A stretch of DNA of 64,000 bases from assembly GCA_964030475.1 (NCBI GenBank), contig CAXIPT010000008.1, positions 4,739,121 through 4,803,120 on the forward strand, in the 5' to 3' direction. Below are positions 33,978-46,178 of the stretch, one piece after another (the stretch's first letter is position 1; the number at the start of each line of letters is the position of its first letter). The notes beneath the pieces are model-generated. The model did no database searches. It had not been told where the DNA came from and worked only from the letters and a program-made list of their open reading frames with translations. A program made the translations under genes and the position numbers. This stretch comes from Tethya wilhelma. Lineage: Eukaryota > Porifera > Demospongiae > Tethyida > Tethyidae.

Positions 33978-34298
33978 GCTCCCTAAATTCAAGCCAGTCA
34001 GTGACAAGCTGAAGCTGATGAGAGACCTTAGGATATGCGGTAAGGTGTCGTTACAGCTGCATGCGCATCACATACCCAAGCTGGAGGTGTGGCATGTCGT
34101 GGCAACACCCAATTCTCAGGTTTCCATAGCTGACAAAGGCTGATGATTATCACGACAAACAGAAAGAGACGGACTAACTAAGAGAGGTAAGCTGCTGCAC
34201 ATGTAGATCTACTCAATATGCTTGACTGACTGCAAATTAACAAAAAAAAAAAATACCTACATTCAAAGTTTCAAAAAATTAATATCTAGCTAATATAA
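33978..34298. promoter_or_regulatory. Divergent promoter region, VPS36 and TRAF
   Basis: About 320-380 bp lie between the divergent starts. A near-match to the NRF1 palindrome, TGCATGCGCATC, is at 34058-34069, about 80 bp from the VPS36 start codon. No gene lies inside. Confidence 0.4.
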
Positions 34299-34355
34299 AT
34301 GATTATTTCTACCACTTTCAATACGAATATGTTCTACAGAATAAACTCCTTTCAA

Positions 34356-35753
34356 ATGGCTATCTCTACCAGTGACTCTGGAGGTCACGACCTCTCCTTT
34401 GTCTCCAAACCCCACGATGATCTCGTCTGTTCCATCTGCCTCCTCGTCCACAAGAACCCCACCCTCACCAGTTGCTGTGGCAACCACTTCTGCCACTCTT
34501 GCATCAAGCAGGTGGAGACTGAGAGTCGACCCTGTCCTCTCTGCAATGCTGCCTCCTTTACGACAATGATCGATAAATATTTCGGACGAAAAGTAAACGA
34601 ACTGAGCGTGGCGTGTCCGCAAAAGTCCAAAGGATGTTTGTGGTCAGGGAGTCTTGGCTCACTGAAGAAACACACGGATCCAAAGACGGGAGATTGTAAG
34701 TTCATGATCACCGAATGTCCGTATTTTTGTGGAAAGGCTTTCCATCGTGACGAACTGGACAAACACCAAAAGCTCTGTCCACGTCGGCCGTACGTGTGCA
34801 AGTATTGCGACTACCACGGTGTTTTTGAAGACATGGCAGCCAAACACTGGAAGATGTGTGAAAAGTACCCTCTGCCTTGTCCAAACAGTTGTGGTATGTT
34901 GGACATCCTCAGGCAGAACATGGAGAGGCATTTGAAGCAAGAGTGCCATCTCCACGTGCTCACCTGTGAATTTTCCTTCGCGGGGTGCAGCATAAAACTG
35001 CCAAGAAGCAAAATGGCTACTCACATCAGCTCTAGTGTTGAGACACACTTGTCGCTCGTTTCGAAAAAATGTCTCCAACTTTGTGAAAATGTTCCGGTCG
35101 AGTTTCACCACCAAGTGAAAGAGGAGCTTCACCAGAGAGATGCCGAGATACAAGAGATGAGAGAGATAGTCAAAGCTCAAGAAAGAGAAATCAAAAAACT
35201 TCGAATCCAGCTGGCAAGCAACCAAGAAGAAATAGAAGACCTGAAATCCGACTCGGCCTTGCTCAAATCGTACGTGTTTGTACCACCCGTTGAGTTTATC
35301 ATGAGAAACTTTGCACACTACAAACGAACGGAAGAGCTTTGGTTCAGCCCTCCTTTCTACACGCACATCAGTGGTTACAAGATGTGCTTGAGTGTGGATG
35401 CTTATGGTGCTAAAGATGGTGAAGGAACGCATATTTCCCTCTTTGTCAATCTTGTGAAAGGGGAACACGACAATCAACTAAGATGGCCATTCAGGGGCAC
35501 CATTTTTGTTGTGTTGCTGAACCAACGCCAGGAAGTGGAAGGCCATTTTGAAGATAAGATTGTCTATGATTATGAGGCTCCTTTTGAAGTAGCTGGTCGT
35601 GTGTTGCAAGGAGAGGTGGCGGAGAGTGGACTGGGCATTCCACAGTTCATCGAGCACCGGCTGATTGGGTATAACGCAGCAAAGAATGTGGAGTATTTGA
35701 GGAATGACAGCCTGCATTTTTGTGTGTCTCGCATTGAAGTTGTGAGCAAATGA
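34356..35753 (+). CDS. TRAF-type adaptor / E3 ligase (RING, TRAF zinc fingers, MATH)
   Basis: Intronless. About 465 aa from the Met at 34356; an in-frame ATG 19 codons earlier at 34299 is possible. Domains in order: a C3HC4 RING (CSICLL...CCGNHFCHSC...CPLC); two or three TRAF-type zinc fingers from about 34610 to 35035 (CPQKSKGCLWSG, CPYFCGKAFHRDELDKH, CKYCDYHGVFEDM, CPNSCG); a coiled coil at about 35120-35260; and a C-terminal MATH/TRAF-C domain (WFSPPFYTHISGYKM...FVNLVKGEHDNQLRWPF...SLHFCVSRIEV). TRAFs link receptor tails to NF-kB or JNK signalling and catalyse ubiquitylation. The lack of introns suggests a retrocopy origin or intron loss. The orthology group is not resolved. Confidence 0.93.
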   Translation: MAISTSDSGGHDLSFVSKPHDDLVCSICLLVHKNPTLTSCCGNHFCHSCIKQVETESRPCPLCNAASFTTMIDKYFGRKVNELSVACPQKSKGCLWSGSLGSLKKHTDPKTGDCKFMITECPYFCGKAFHRDELDKHQKLCPRRPYVCKYCDYHGVFEDMAAKHWKMCEKYPLPCPNSCGMLDILRQNMERHLKQECHLHVLTCEFSFAGCSIKLPRSKMATHISSSVETHLSLVSKKCLQLCENVPVEFHHQVKEELHQRDAEIQEMREIVKAQEREIKKLRIQLASNQEEIEDLKSDSALLKSYVFVPPVEFIMRNFAHYKRTEELWFSPPFYTHISGYKMCLSVDAYGAKDGEGTHISLFVNLVKGEHDNQLRWPFRGTIFVVLLNQRQEVEGHFEDKIVYDYEAPFEVAGRVLQGEVAESGLGIPQFIEHRLIGYNAAKNVEYLRNDSLHFCVSRIEVVSK

Positions 35754-36194
35754 TTATAAGTCCATACACTGGGAGGTTCAATTGATATCATTTGCTCCCA
35801 TTAAACTTTCAGAGAACTTCATTGTGTGGTTTCATTAATTTAACTCACATATATGCATGACATCATATCACCTTTGTACTCTATAGTATCCCCTTCTAGC
35901 TAGTCTACCCCTCACCATTATTTTTTTTTGTAACAGTTTATCGTTCCTTAGTGCAGTGCAGTCGTCACTTTCAGAGAAAATTTGACTTTTATAGAATCAG
36001 TGTGTTTCAGTATATACTGTAGTATGGTACACAAATACTGTTATGTTATAATAATTATAATGAATATTATATTATGTCGGAGCTCAAATTTTTGACTTGT
36101 GTACATGATTGTTTATCTTATCAAAAACAAACAAAAAAAAATTTGGACTAAAGACATAAACAAAAACACAACACACTGCATAAACAGACAATTT
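35754..36194. other. Intergenic spacer between convergent TRAF and ENGASE
   Basis: AT-rich 3' flanks with short T and A runs. No gene seen. Confidence 0.6.
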
Positions 36195-39100
36195 TTAATT
36201 CACTATTTTCACAAACAAACACTCTGAATTTAACACGCTAGGCTTCCGTCTGGAAGCAGTCACAGGCTGAATACGAAACTCGAGAGAAAATGGTGTCTCT
36301 TTCAAATCAGAACTGAGAATAAACATATCAGTCACTCTGAAAGCATTCGAGTAAGCTCTCCCCAAGTAAACATAGTCGGATTTCCACGGTGTTTCGTCGC
36401 TGGACTCTGTACCCCCGATGATGTTAGAGGAGTAGATGTTGCAGTGGTCGATGGGATCACGAGAGTTGTCGGAGGTACTCCAGAAGAGGGTGAGGGAGAG
36501 GGAGGTCCTGTCGGGGGACAGCTTCACGTCGCTGCACCACACGTTTGAGATGGTCGAGGGGTCAAAGGTCGATGAGATGCAGTTGACGTTTAATACCTGT
36601 TTATAGAATATCAAGTAGGAAATGATATTTGAAGAATGGAAAGTTTGGATTATAAAGTAACTGCTTTGGATACCAGACACTCATGAATAATATTACAGAT
36701 TTATAGTGATTCATGAGTTGGCAATAAATAGAAAGTGTATGGATGAAATGAGCAAACACCAAGTCTTATATATAGCAACTCGCACCTTAATTTCTCCTAC
36801 TGTGAGAGTAACAGTCTGTCCAGATTGGACGTCACTGCCTGACACGTAAAATCCCAAACTGATTTCAGTGAGTCTCAATCCTCTCAGCTCATCTCTGTCC
36901 ACCACAAAGTAACTACATGTAACCAAGGGAAACCAGTATGACTACATACAATGCTACGATGGTGCATTTTTATTTTGTACGTACCATGTTTTCCAGATGC
37001 TCTGTTGCTCGGAGCTACCTGTGAAGATCTTGTGAAGCGTGTTGGTGTAGCTTTGAGGGAGAGGGGAGAGCACACAGCCAGGGAGGTGTGGCACATCACG
37101 TGATCTGGGTAGACCACACCCCTTCAGCAACTCTAATGCCAAGAGTAAAATAAAGAGATTCCTTTCTACTTTTGAATTGCCAATGCACAGTGGTTCTCAC
37201 AAATCAAGCAAAACAACGTACATCACCAAAAAGCAAACTATAAATCAACAAGCAAGAGAGAGACTCGGACAGTAGTCTAGCTACCTCAACTCACCAGTGA
37301 CAGTGTCTTCCTCCGGTGGTGTGGCCAGGGGGTCCAGGAAGACTCTGGAGGGGGTGCCTGAGGTGTGCAGCTGGAGGAAGCACTTGTAGCTACTGGGAGT
37401 GGGCGGGGCAGAGGAGGGCTGGTCGGAGTTGAAGGTGTAGGCAATGAGGAGAGGAGACGAGAGAGAAATGTCCGTCTTGAACAATCTGGAGAGGTTACAC
37501 AAGAGAGATATGAAGTTAACCTTATAATAATGTAGTTTCCTATTAGAACCACCATTACCAACTATTGTAACTATTCCAAGGCACAATGCTGGGTTGAGTG
37601 GATTCCCTGCATACCAAGTGGATGATCATTTGAGAATGTGAACTAAAGGCAGTGACTGGGCTAAATAAATATAGGGAAATTCCCAGGTGGTTCCCAAATA
37701 GAGTGATTAACAATGACATCATTGGTTTAGAGTACATTAATGAGTTATTATTTGACCAACAAACAACAGCTGTCCTTTCTGCTGACTAACCCTCTCTGTC
37801 TCTACCCCCACAAAACACCATTAATGGCATGTCTTTATTTGGAGGAGGGAAAAACCACGGGGAAAATATCAAAGAAAGATTCATAAGAGCTCTCAGCTTA
37901 TGAATTTATTTATCACCTTCGAACCTTACCTTGCTAGGCTGGGTTTACTCAGACCAGCTGTCTTTCTGAGAGCACCTTCCAATTTTAGACAAGCTCCGTT
38001 GTTGTACGCCATCTTAGTGTCAACAGTGGCACTGTACAATGTCACCGCACTCTACCATTAGTATATACATAGAATGGATAAAATATTCTGCATGTATATG
38101 TACAAATAAATGCTGAAAATTCAGCCAACTAGTGTTGTACCAAGGTCTTCTCTATTTAAAGTTTGTGCCAAGATTTCTCCATTACAAGAATAGGGAAGGG
38201 AAGGTCTGTCTGGTAGCTGACAGGGTTGGAGCATGCAAGGTCTGACTTACCTGAAGGTCATTCTTCAACATCCCATTGGAAGGAAGGTAGCTAGGCTGCA
38301 AGTCCTGAGCACTGTGGTTGCTCCACGACCCAGAGTACACCACCTTGAAACAGAAACAGAAACAGAGATAAAAGGGTGATAACAAAACGAGATCACACAC
38401 TAACCTCTCCATCGATGACCATCCTCTCCCCACACCCTCGGCCAAAGGAGGAGACAAGAGGGAGACCAGTGAAACTGGCCGTGGGACACAGGGGGTCCAA
38501 CAGGGACCAGAACCTGTCAGCACAAGATACAATAAAAGTGGGCAGTCAATGAGAATTTTTGCTAATGATAACACTAATACAACCTCATTGTCTCTACAAC
38601 CTATCAACACACATAGTCAATGTCATGTAGCTAAGCTTACCTGTCTTGGTTGTGAAAGAAATTTTTCTTGTCTAGATTTTCAAAAACCCAACCAGGAGCA
38701 AACATGGCACTGGACAGTCCATGGCGATTAATAGCCTCAAGTGCCTGTCATATTTAATGCATTACATCATTCTTACATCATTGCAAATACTGAAAATCCT
38801 CAAAACAGACCTTGTTTGAATCGAACCCCAACTCCCTGTCACGGTATCCATAGCAACCACGTCCAAAGACGTCAATCCCCACGTAGACCTCCCCCTGTCT
38901 CCCCCCGGCCAGGAAACGGGAGGAGGAGAGACCGAAGTCAGTCCAGTTGTAGTTGAGGAATATACCATCACAAACATCAAAGAAAGACCTGGGGTGGGGG
39001 GACAAAAACAAAAACAAAAAACAAAAAACAAAAACAAAAAACAAAAACAAAAACAAAAATAAAAACAAAACAAAAATAAAAGGAAAATAAATATGCTTCA

Positions 39101-39389
39101 TATAGTCAGTATTAATTCCCATGGCTTAACAAAACAGGTTTTTAAAAACATACTGTCTTCATCAACAATAACTATCCTATTGTTTTTTCAAACTCCATAA
39201 ACTACACATTTCCGACATTATACTATACCTGTTCAACTGGTTGAGCTCGTTTTGCCATTTTAGTTGACCTTCTATTGTGACACTGTCGTACCAGATGACC
39301 TTTGACCCTGGACAGGCATCGTGCATACCTGTCGTCAGTAGCGACAGTAACATATAGACCCTCTCAAGCAACATGGGCTACAGAGAGAG

Positions 39390-39431
<42 letters not shown>

Positions 39432-39749
39432 AATATTTATGACATAATGCATGCAGTAGCAACTATGTAGCAGCTCACATGTATAGGGTTCTCAATGTTC
39501 ACCAGCCACCCATCAAACCTGTAGTACTGCGCTATGGCAACCAACTGCTGGGCAAACTGCATCACTGTGAACTCATTGGACAACAAACTAAAGAGAGAAG
39601 GAAGAATCACAACAGCTAGGGAGTGAAGCTAGCTGACAAAAATTAGTGTCAGCATTGAACTCAGTAAACATGTATTCCATTAACTTACTGTGTTTTTAAG
39701 AATAAAAGTAAACATGGCATACGTTACACACACACACACATACACATAC

Positions 39750-39819
<70 letters not shown>

Positions 39820-41663
39820 CACCTGTGACAGACTTTAGCTCCCTCCTTCCACTCTGTGATGACTGTTCCCATTGAGAGCACACCATTCCTGTGGGCAGCA
39901 TTGGTCCATCCAGGAGGTGGGATGGAGATGAAGTGATGACTGAAGTAGATGAAGGCTCCGATGTGAGACCAGTCATAGAAATAGAAGTCTTCGATGTCTC
40001 CTCTGGTGATTGATTGGGACAGGAAAGAGAGAAACAATAGCAATGGATTTAGTTTCAGTGTGGTTACTACACACCCAGCCATGGATAATCAATTCAGACA
40101 GTCTTGCATAACAACTTTTTTTGGGGTTCAAATGACTTTTTAAGTTGATATAAAAGTCTCCCAGATCCTAATCTTACCATGTAGAGGAGGTATGACATGT
40201 GTGCGCCTTTGCTGAGTGTGCAAGTAGGTGCACGTGATCAACTCTCATTGTGAAGTATTGCAGTCACATGATTGGAATGTAATTAACGGTGCACTTGTGT
40301 CGTACCTCCTCTGCTTACAATGTCCCTCACAGACAAGGCCAAGCGATTTGCTTCTTTCTTGTGGCTTAAGGAAATTAACTGGGGATCGAAGGCCTGCATG
40401 GTTTACGAGGTTATGTACACTTGCCTTTGTCCCTGAACATATCTGTCGTTGTTGTAGCCTCCCATCATGTCGTGACACACTATCATCTTCCTAGCCTCAC
40501 AGTCGGACATCAGACCAGTGGCATCTTGGCACCTTCCTCCATCACTACTGATGGAAGGACTCAAACGGACAGACGGCACACAGATGTCATCACGACCAGG
40601 CACCCAGGAGAGAACCTGGAGAGGAAAGTAAAAGGATCTCTCTGTATCATTTTAGAAATGGATTGTATAAAAAATTATCTGCTGTACTTATTAAAGTATA
40701 TTCATATTCATAGGGTTCATGTATCANCACCTGTGACAGACTTTAGCTCCCTCCTTCCACTCTGTGATGACTGTTCCCATTGAGAGCACACCATTCCTGT
40801 GGGCAGCATTGGTCCATCCTGGAGGTGGGATGGAGATGAAGTGATGACTGAAGTAGATGAAGGCTCCAATGTGAGACCAATCATAGAAATAGAAGTTTTC
40901 AATGTCTCCTCTGGTGATTGGATTGGGACAGGAAAGAGAGAAACAATAGCAATGGATTTAGTTTCAGTGTGGTTACTATGTAGACCCAACCATGGATAAT
41001 CAATTCAAACACGTACACAATCTTGCATAAACAACAAATTTTTTTTGGTTCAAATGACTTTAAATCTTAGGCCATGCAATTTGCTTCTTTCTTGTTGCTA
41101 AGCACAGGCAATAAGGAAATTAACTGGGGATCGAAGGCTTGGTTTACGAGGTTATGTACACTCGCCTTTGTCCCTGAACGTATCTGTCGTTGTTGTAGCC
41201 TCCCATCATGTCATGACACACTATCATCTTCCTAGCCTCACAGTCGGACATCAGACCAGTAGCATCTTGGCACCTTCCTCCATCGCTACTGATGGAAGGA
41301 CTCAAATGGACAGACGGCACACAGATGTCATCACGACCAGGCACCCAGGAGAGAACCTGGAGAGGAAACGAAAACAAAGTGGTCAATGCCTTTCAGTTTA
41401 TGACTAGAAGTATGTGTACAAACTAATTCAGGTGTTGTTTCATTAGTTTTAAGTATGTTTATAAGGATCGACATCAAGTAAGCACACACACACACCTCAT
41501 CTAGAGTCCTTAGGGGGGCAATAATAGGAGTACCATAGTATTCATCCATCCTGGTGTTTTGATCTGATTGTGGCTGCCATCTTGACGAGATAGAGATGGT
41601 GGTGGACGGTGGGCTCCTAGAGACAGTCCACAGGGAGGTCAGCTTCGCCAGAAATGCAGACAT
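36195..41663 (-). CDS. ENGASE: Cytosolic endo-beta-N-acetylglucosaminidase (GH85), exons 2-3 duplicated in the assembly
   Basis: Cleaves the chitobiose core of free or misfolded-glycoprotein N-glycans in the cytosol. No signal peptide is seen. Exons: 41496-41663; 2 and 3, each twice (41166-41356, 40731-40910; 40425-40615, 39823-40002); 39479-39587, 39229-39377, 38811-38988, 38641-38744, 38405-38513, 38251-38343, 37930-38051, 37295-37485, 36985-37132, 36786-36912 and 36195-36596. With one copy of exons 2-3 the CDS is 2271 nt, or 756 aa; human ENGASE is similar in size. Signatures are VCHDMMGGYNNDRYVQG, FIYFSHHFISIPPPGWTNAAH, the catalytic pair in FDGWLVNIEN (Asn and Glu), LKWQNELNQLNR and VYVGIDVFGRG. 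Exon 3 ends in phase 2 and exon 2 starts in phase 0, so the duplicated pair cannot both be used in frame. Confidence 0.94.
39000..39085. repeat. A-rich (AAAAAC)n tract
   Basis: On the ENGASE strand this is a T-rich tract just upstream of the exon 6 acceptor at 38988. Confidence 0.9.
39392..39428. repeat. (GT)n microsatellite in an ENGASE intron
   Basis: Perfect GT run between exons 4 and 5. Confidence 0.95.
39726..39812. repeat. (AC)n-(AG)n compound microsatellite in an ENGASE intron
   Basis: It lies just downstream, in gene direction, of the copy-B exon 3 donor. Confidence 0.95.
39823..40621. repeat. ENGASE exon 2-3 segment, copy B
   Basis: Matches 40728-41362 exon for exon at high identity, but carries an extra segment of about 160-190 bp in the intron (40177-40336). 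Confidence 0.9.
40177..40336. mobile_element. MITE-like insertion with imperfect inverted repeats
   Basis: Present in copy B and absent from copy A between matching flanks AATCTTA and GGCCA. It holds an imperfect 25-bp inverted repeat, 40183-40207 against 40288-40312 (5 mismatches, core AGAGGAGGTA). It has no coding capacity. Target-site duplication is not clear, so the element boundaries are approximate. Confidence 0.5.
40728..41362. repeat. ENGASE exon 2-3 segment, copy A
   Basis: Begins immediately after the single N at 40727, exactly at the exon 3 donor. This is best explained as an alternative haplotype contig. Confidence 0.85.
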
Positions 41664-41910
41664 ACCATATAGCTAGGATTCAGATTATAGCCCCGCCCAT
41701 AATATTCTGGCGTGACGTAATTAAAAACTCTATAAATATAAATAAATATAAGCTTTACATTGGGGGTGTGGCCATGGTCAATTAGCAAAACCTCGAATTC
41801 TACCTGTACGTGATGCATACCGGTATAGATAATATAACATTATCTATGGTGATGCTTTTTGCTCGTGTACTAAATCCCAGCCTATAGATGCTTTGCGTCA
41901 ACAATTGAAC
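41664..41910. promoter_or_regulatory. Shared promoter of ENGASE (-) and caspase gene A (+)
   Basis: 247 bp between divergent start codons. The GC-box AGCCCCGCCC is at 41689-41698, followed by CRE-like GTGACGTAA at 41712-41720. This pair recurs upstream of the other three genes in the cluster. Confidence 0.6.
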
Positions 41911-44900
41911 ATGGATCAGGATAAATTTGATTCCTTTAGGATAGAAGCAGAACTCAAGTTACCAAACGGTTTTCTCGACTCACAGTTAACGGATGATGAC
42001 ATCTTGAAGGTCTATCAGAGCATCGAGTTTTCAAAGCCTTTGGCCGAACATTTGGGATTCAAGGGTCCACAGATCCACGCAATAGAGTGTGACGCAAGAT
42101 CTGCCCAAGAGAGAGCCCACCTTATGCTCAGAAGATGGAGGCAACAATTCAGTTTCTTCGCGAAGCGTCGGAAATTGATTGATGCTTTGGTGCTGACCAA
42201 GAAGGTGCAGCCAGCTTGTGAAATTTGTATAGCTCTCTACCCAAGTAAGTCTTGTGTGTATGTTCTGCAACAATTTTTACGTATTTCCCAGCTGATAAAG
42301 AACCCTTTTCTCAGGAATTGTATCAGAGCTGCAAATGCTCAGAGGCTTAGCAGATTTGATTGTCTTTCAATTCATGTTTTCGTGCATTTATTCCTGTAGA
42401 TTGTCAAGTGCCTCCACAGTGGACCGAACTCTGTCAACAGAAGCAATCAGATGCCAAAGATGAGACCAAATCTAAGACAAATTTTGGAGGTAAGCTAGTT
42501 TAAAGGTCATGTGTGGTAACAGGTATTTAAAGGTAGTACCCCCTACTCACACATGCGCACAGTACAAGAGCAGACACCAGATGCACCATCAGGTCAACCT
42601 GCTAGCTTGGCCCAACAACCTGGTCCAACGCCACAAACCATAGATACAACTTGTGATGCTAAAGTCCAATCACGACATGATTACCCTTTTCCCCAGAGTG
42701 GAGCATCAACCAGTCAGTTTTAGTATAGGACTCTTGCTTTGAAAGTTAATGCTGTATGCTCAATGTTATTTCCCAAAGGTCAACCTGCTAGTGTGTCACA
42801 GCAGTCAGCTCCACCATCAACTCCAGCAGCTGACATACAAGCCATGAACGTTGTCCCCCAAGGTGGTGCCCTAATGCGACATGACTACAATTATCCACTA
42901 AGATCTCAGAGTGGACCATCGACTGGTTAGTTTAACTTTAGGAGGAGTCTTGCTTTGAGAGCTACTGTCTAATGCTGTGTGCTGTTGTTGTTTCCCAAAG
43001 GTCAACCTACTAGTGTGCCACAACAATCAGCTCCAATGTCAATTCTAGACAGTGACACTACTGTTGTGAATGTACCTCAGGGTCTCAGAATATTGCGACA
43101 TGACTCTCCTTATCCACTGAGAACTGATGTGCCAATGAAGAGTGGAGCACCAACTGGGCTTTCAAGTTAGTTTATAATTATTAGGAGACCTCTTAATTTA
43201 ATCCTATTGGCATTATACTGTACATGGGCTGAAATGATCAATGTTATTTACCCAAAGGTCACCCTGCCACTGTGTCACAGCAATCAGCTCCAATGTCAAC
43301 TCCAGCACCAACTGGCACTGCCTCAAGCACACCTGATGTCAGAGTCATGTCACAACAAGGTTATTACTACTCTCCTCAAAGAACAGTGCAGAGTGGCTAT
43401 GGAGCATCACCTGGGTTTTCTGGTTAGTTTTAGACTGAAGTCCATTTGGATTTGCTTGCCTGAGAGAATATACTTGTCAACACATAAATAGAGATAGAAG
43501 TAAAACTGTATACAATTTATTGTTATTTTCCGAAGGTTATCCTCAAGCCTCTGTGCCACAACAATACCAGGGTGGAGTGTCGACTGGGTTGCCAGGTTAG
43601 TTTCTGCTTCAATGAACTCTTCTATTGTGTTGTCACAGTCTTGTGTATTGTAACAAGAGAATAAACGATTAATATACTCTTGATTGTAATAATTTAATTC
43701 TTGAAAGTCCACCTGCTAACTTGTACCCAGTTCAACCAGGGACCATCCCAGACCAACAAGCTGCTCACTACTATCAGCTTCTCCAGCTTCTCCAGCTTCA
43801 ACCCCCAGTAGGACATTCGCAGCAGGTGCCACATGTACAGTATTTGTACCAGCGGCCACCAACCGCTTCTTTACCAACTGCCTTGCCAAGTGGTAATGGT
43901 ATAGTACACAGATATTTGCTTGTAATTTTAATGTATCTTTCTCCCTGTGTGTGTATATAGCATACAGGACACCGCACCCATCCATAGTCCACTCTGCTAG
44001 TGTGCCAGCCATGCACCACAATACACCAGCTCAACGACCCAGTGTACCAACAAGTCAACAGCCTCGTGTTGGTGATGACCAGACTCAGTCCAGAGCTACA
44101 CAGGGTCGTCCTGGTAACACTCAAACCACCCAAAAACGTAGGGCCACAGATGCACCACTTAGCACTTTTGCAAGCCATGGCTCTTCACAGAGCAGTGGCC
44201 CACCAACTGGTGTAGCAGGTTAGTTAGTAGCACACAGCTGTAAAAATAGCTATCATTGTAGTGTAGCTAGGTCATGTGATGTTTCTATTACTGCATTGTA
44301 TTTCCTACACTTGAGGTTTGATCAGTGAAATTGTGGTTCAATATTGTTTGAGATAATGTACAACTTTGTTCTGCATGTGTCATGTGATGTTTTCTGTGTA
44401 CCTTGTAGTACAAGAAATGCAACCTGGAAGTCAGCCTCCTAGCATGATGCCAAGCATACCCAATCCATATGGCCACCAACCAGCTGTGTGGGCCTCTTTG
44501 CACAGTGGCTATCCAACTGGGGTTGGAGGTGTGTGGTATATTGACTGTACTCTCCATGTATGTAGCTACATGTCAATGTGGTTTACTTTCCTCTATAGAA
44601 CAAGAAATGTCACGAGGAGGCCAACCACCAACCAATCAGATGTCTTTCCACCCTCAACCTGCTGTGACAGCTTCTCTAGGGACTGGGCTACCTACAGGTT
44701 TTGGAGGTACACACATATCAATCCATTACACAACATAGGCTAGAGATTTAGAGGTTAAGTGATCCCCCACCCTCACCACATGCAGTTCAAGCCATGCCTT
44801 CAGGGTTTCAGTCTGGCAATATGTCGACTCTGTTTCAAGACAATGTCCATCCCCAGCCTCCTGGGACTGCACAGCATCACCCTGGCAACGCAGCTCAAGT

Positions 44901-46134
44901 TGTGCCTCAGATACAACAGCACCGACAAGGTCGTGTTGTCTCTGATAGAGACAGTCTACAGAGTGGTCCTTATTCAAGTGGTATTGCAGGTAGGCAATGG
45001 AGCATTGATTGAAGTGGCCATTTTGGGTTATCACTCTAATTTTCTCCCTGTAGCACATCCTTATCATTCAGCAAGTCAGCCTGCTAGTATGTCCAAAATG
45101 GCTGGCCCTCAGGGAGGCTACTATCATCAACTTCCTGGGACAAGTGCTCCACAAAGTGGAGGTTTGTGGCAACACTAATAGAGATGATGGTTTCTGTGAT
45201 AGTTCCGATTGTAAACAGATCTGTATTATAATTACTCTTTATTGTAACTTTCCCCCTCAATAATTCCAGGAAATTCATTAGGAAGTCATCATGACAGTAT
45301 GCAAACTCTTCTATCTTACCAACACCAAGACCAAACTCCTTCAGGCATTGGTGAGGTGGGCTCCTTACAGAATGGTCAACCAAGAACAGGAGTAGCAGGT
45401 TAGAAGAAGTTTGAGAGGTTGTCTGAGTGTAGTTCTAACTCTTTGTGTCTCTCTCTGCCTCTCAGTGCAAGCAATGCCTTCTCTGCACCATCCTCCTGAT
45501 GGAGCAGCTCTTCCTGATCCTGCCTTCCATCAACAAGCTGTGACAGCTTCTTTACAGAGTGGCCATCCAAGCAACATTGCAGGTGTGTGACACATCTTAT
45601 TGTTGGAGAGGTTTATGATGTAAATTATTCTCCATAGTACAAGAAAAGCCTCCAGATGGTCAGCCTGCAAGTGTGGCTTCACTGCAAGCTCCACAACAAG
45701 CTACAACAGCCTCTTTACAGAGTGGTCACCCAACTGGCACTGCAAGTTAGTCAGACCTAAGCTTCATCAATAAAGCTAACAATATTTGGTGTAGCAATAC
45801 ACTAGTTAGAGGTTTGTACCCATAATTATGTCATAGTGGGATTTCCCCCTCTTACAGTGGAAGAGTCACATGATTTACCTTCGGGCCAGCCTCCTGGAGT
45901 GCATAACCCACCTCCAAATCCTCAGCCTATGGTAGAACAGAATCAGTCTGTACCTCAACAGGCTCAACCTGGTTCTATGTTGGAGCAACCTTTCTCTCTT
46001 CGTCGACCTGCTGAAATGACTGGCGAGTATGCAGGGCTGAATCACCCAGGTCAAGATTTAAATGCACAAGGGCAAGGTGCGCCATCATCGATCAATGTTG
46101 CTGTGGAGGAACTTCGTGATAGAGGTATCTATTA

Positions 46135-46178
<44 letters not shown>

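Noticed and set aside
34659..35477. Long minus-strand frame of 272 codons opposite TRAF
   Set aside because: Antisense shadow of the TRAF coding frame, whose RING, zinc fingers and MATH domain are unambiguous.
39823..41362. True tandem exon duplication giving a longer ENGASE
   Set aside because: Exon 3 to exon 2 phases are incompatible, and the second copy starts at an N.
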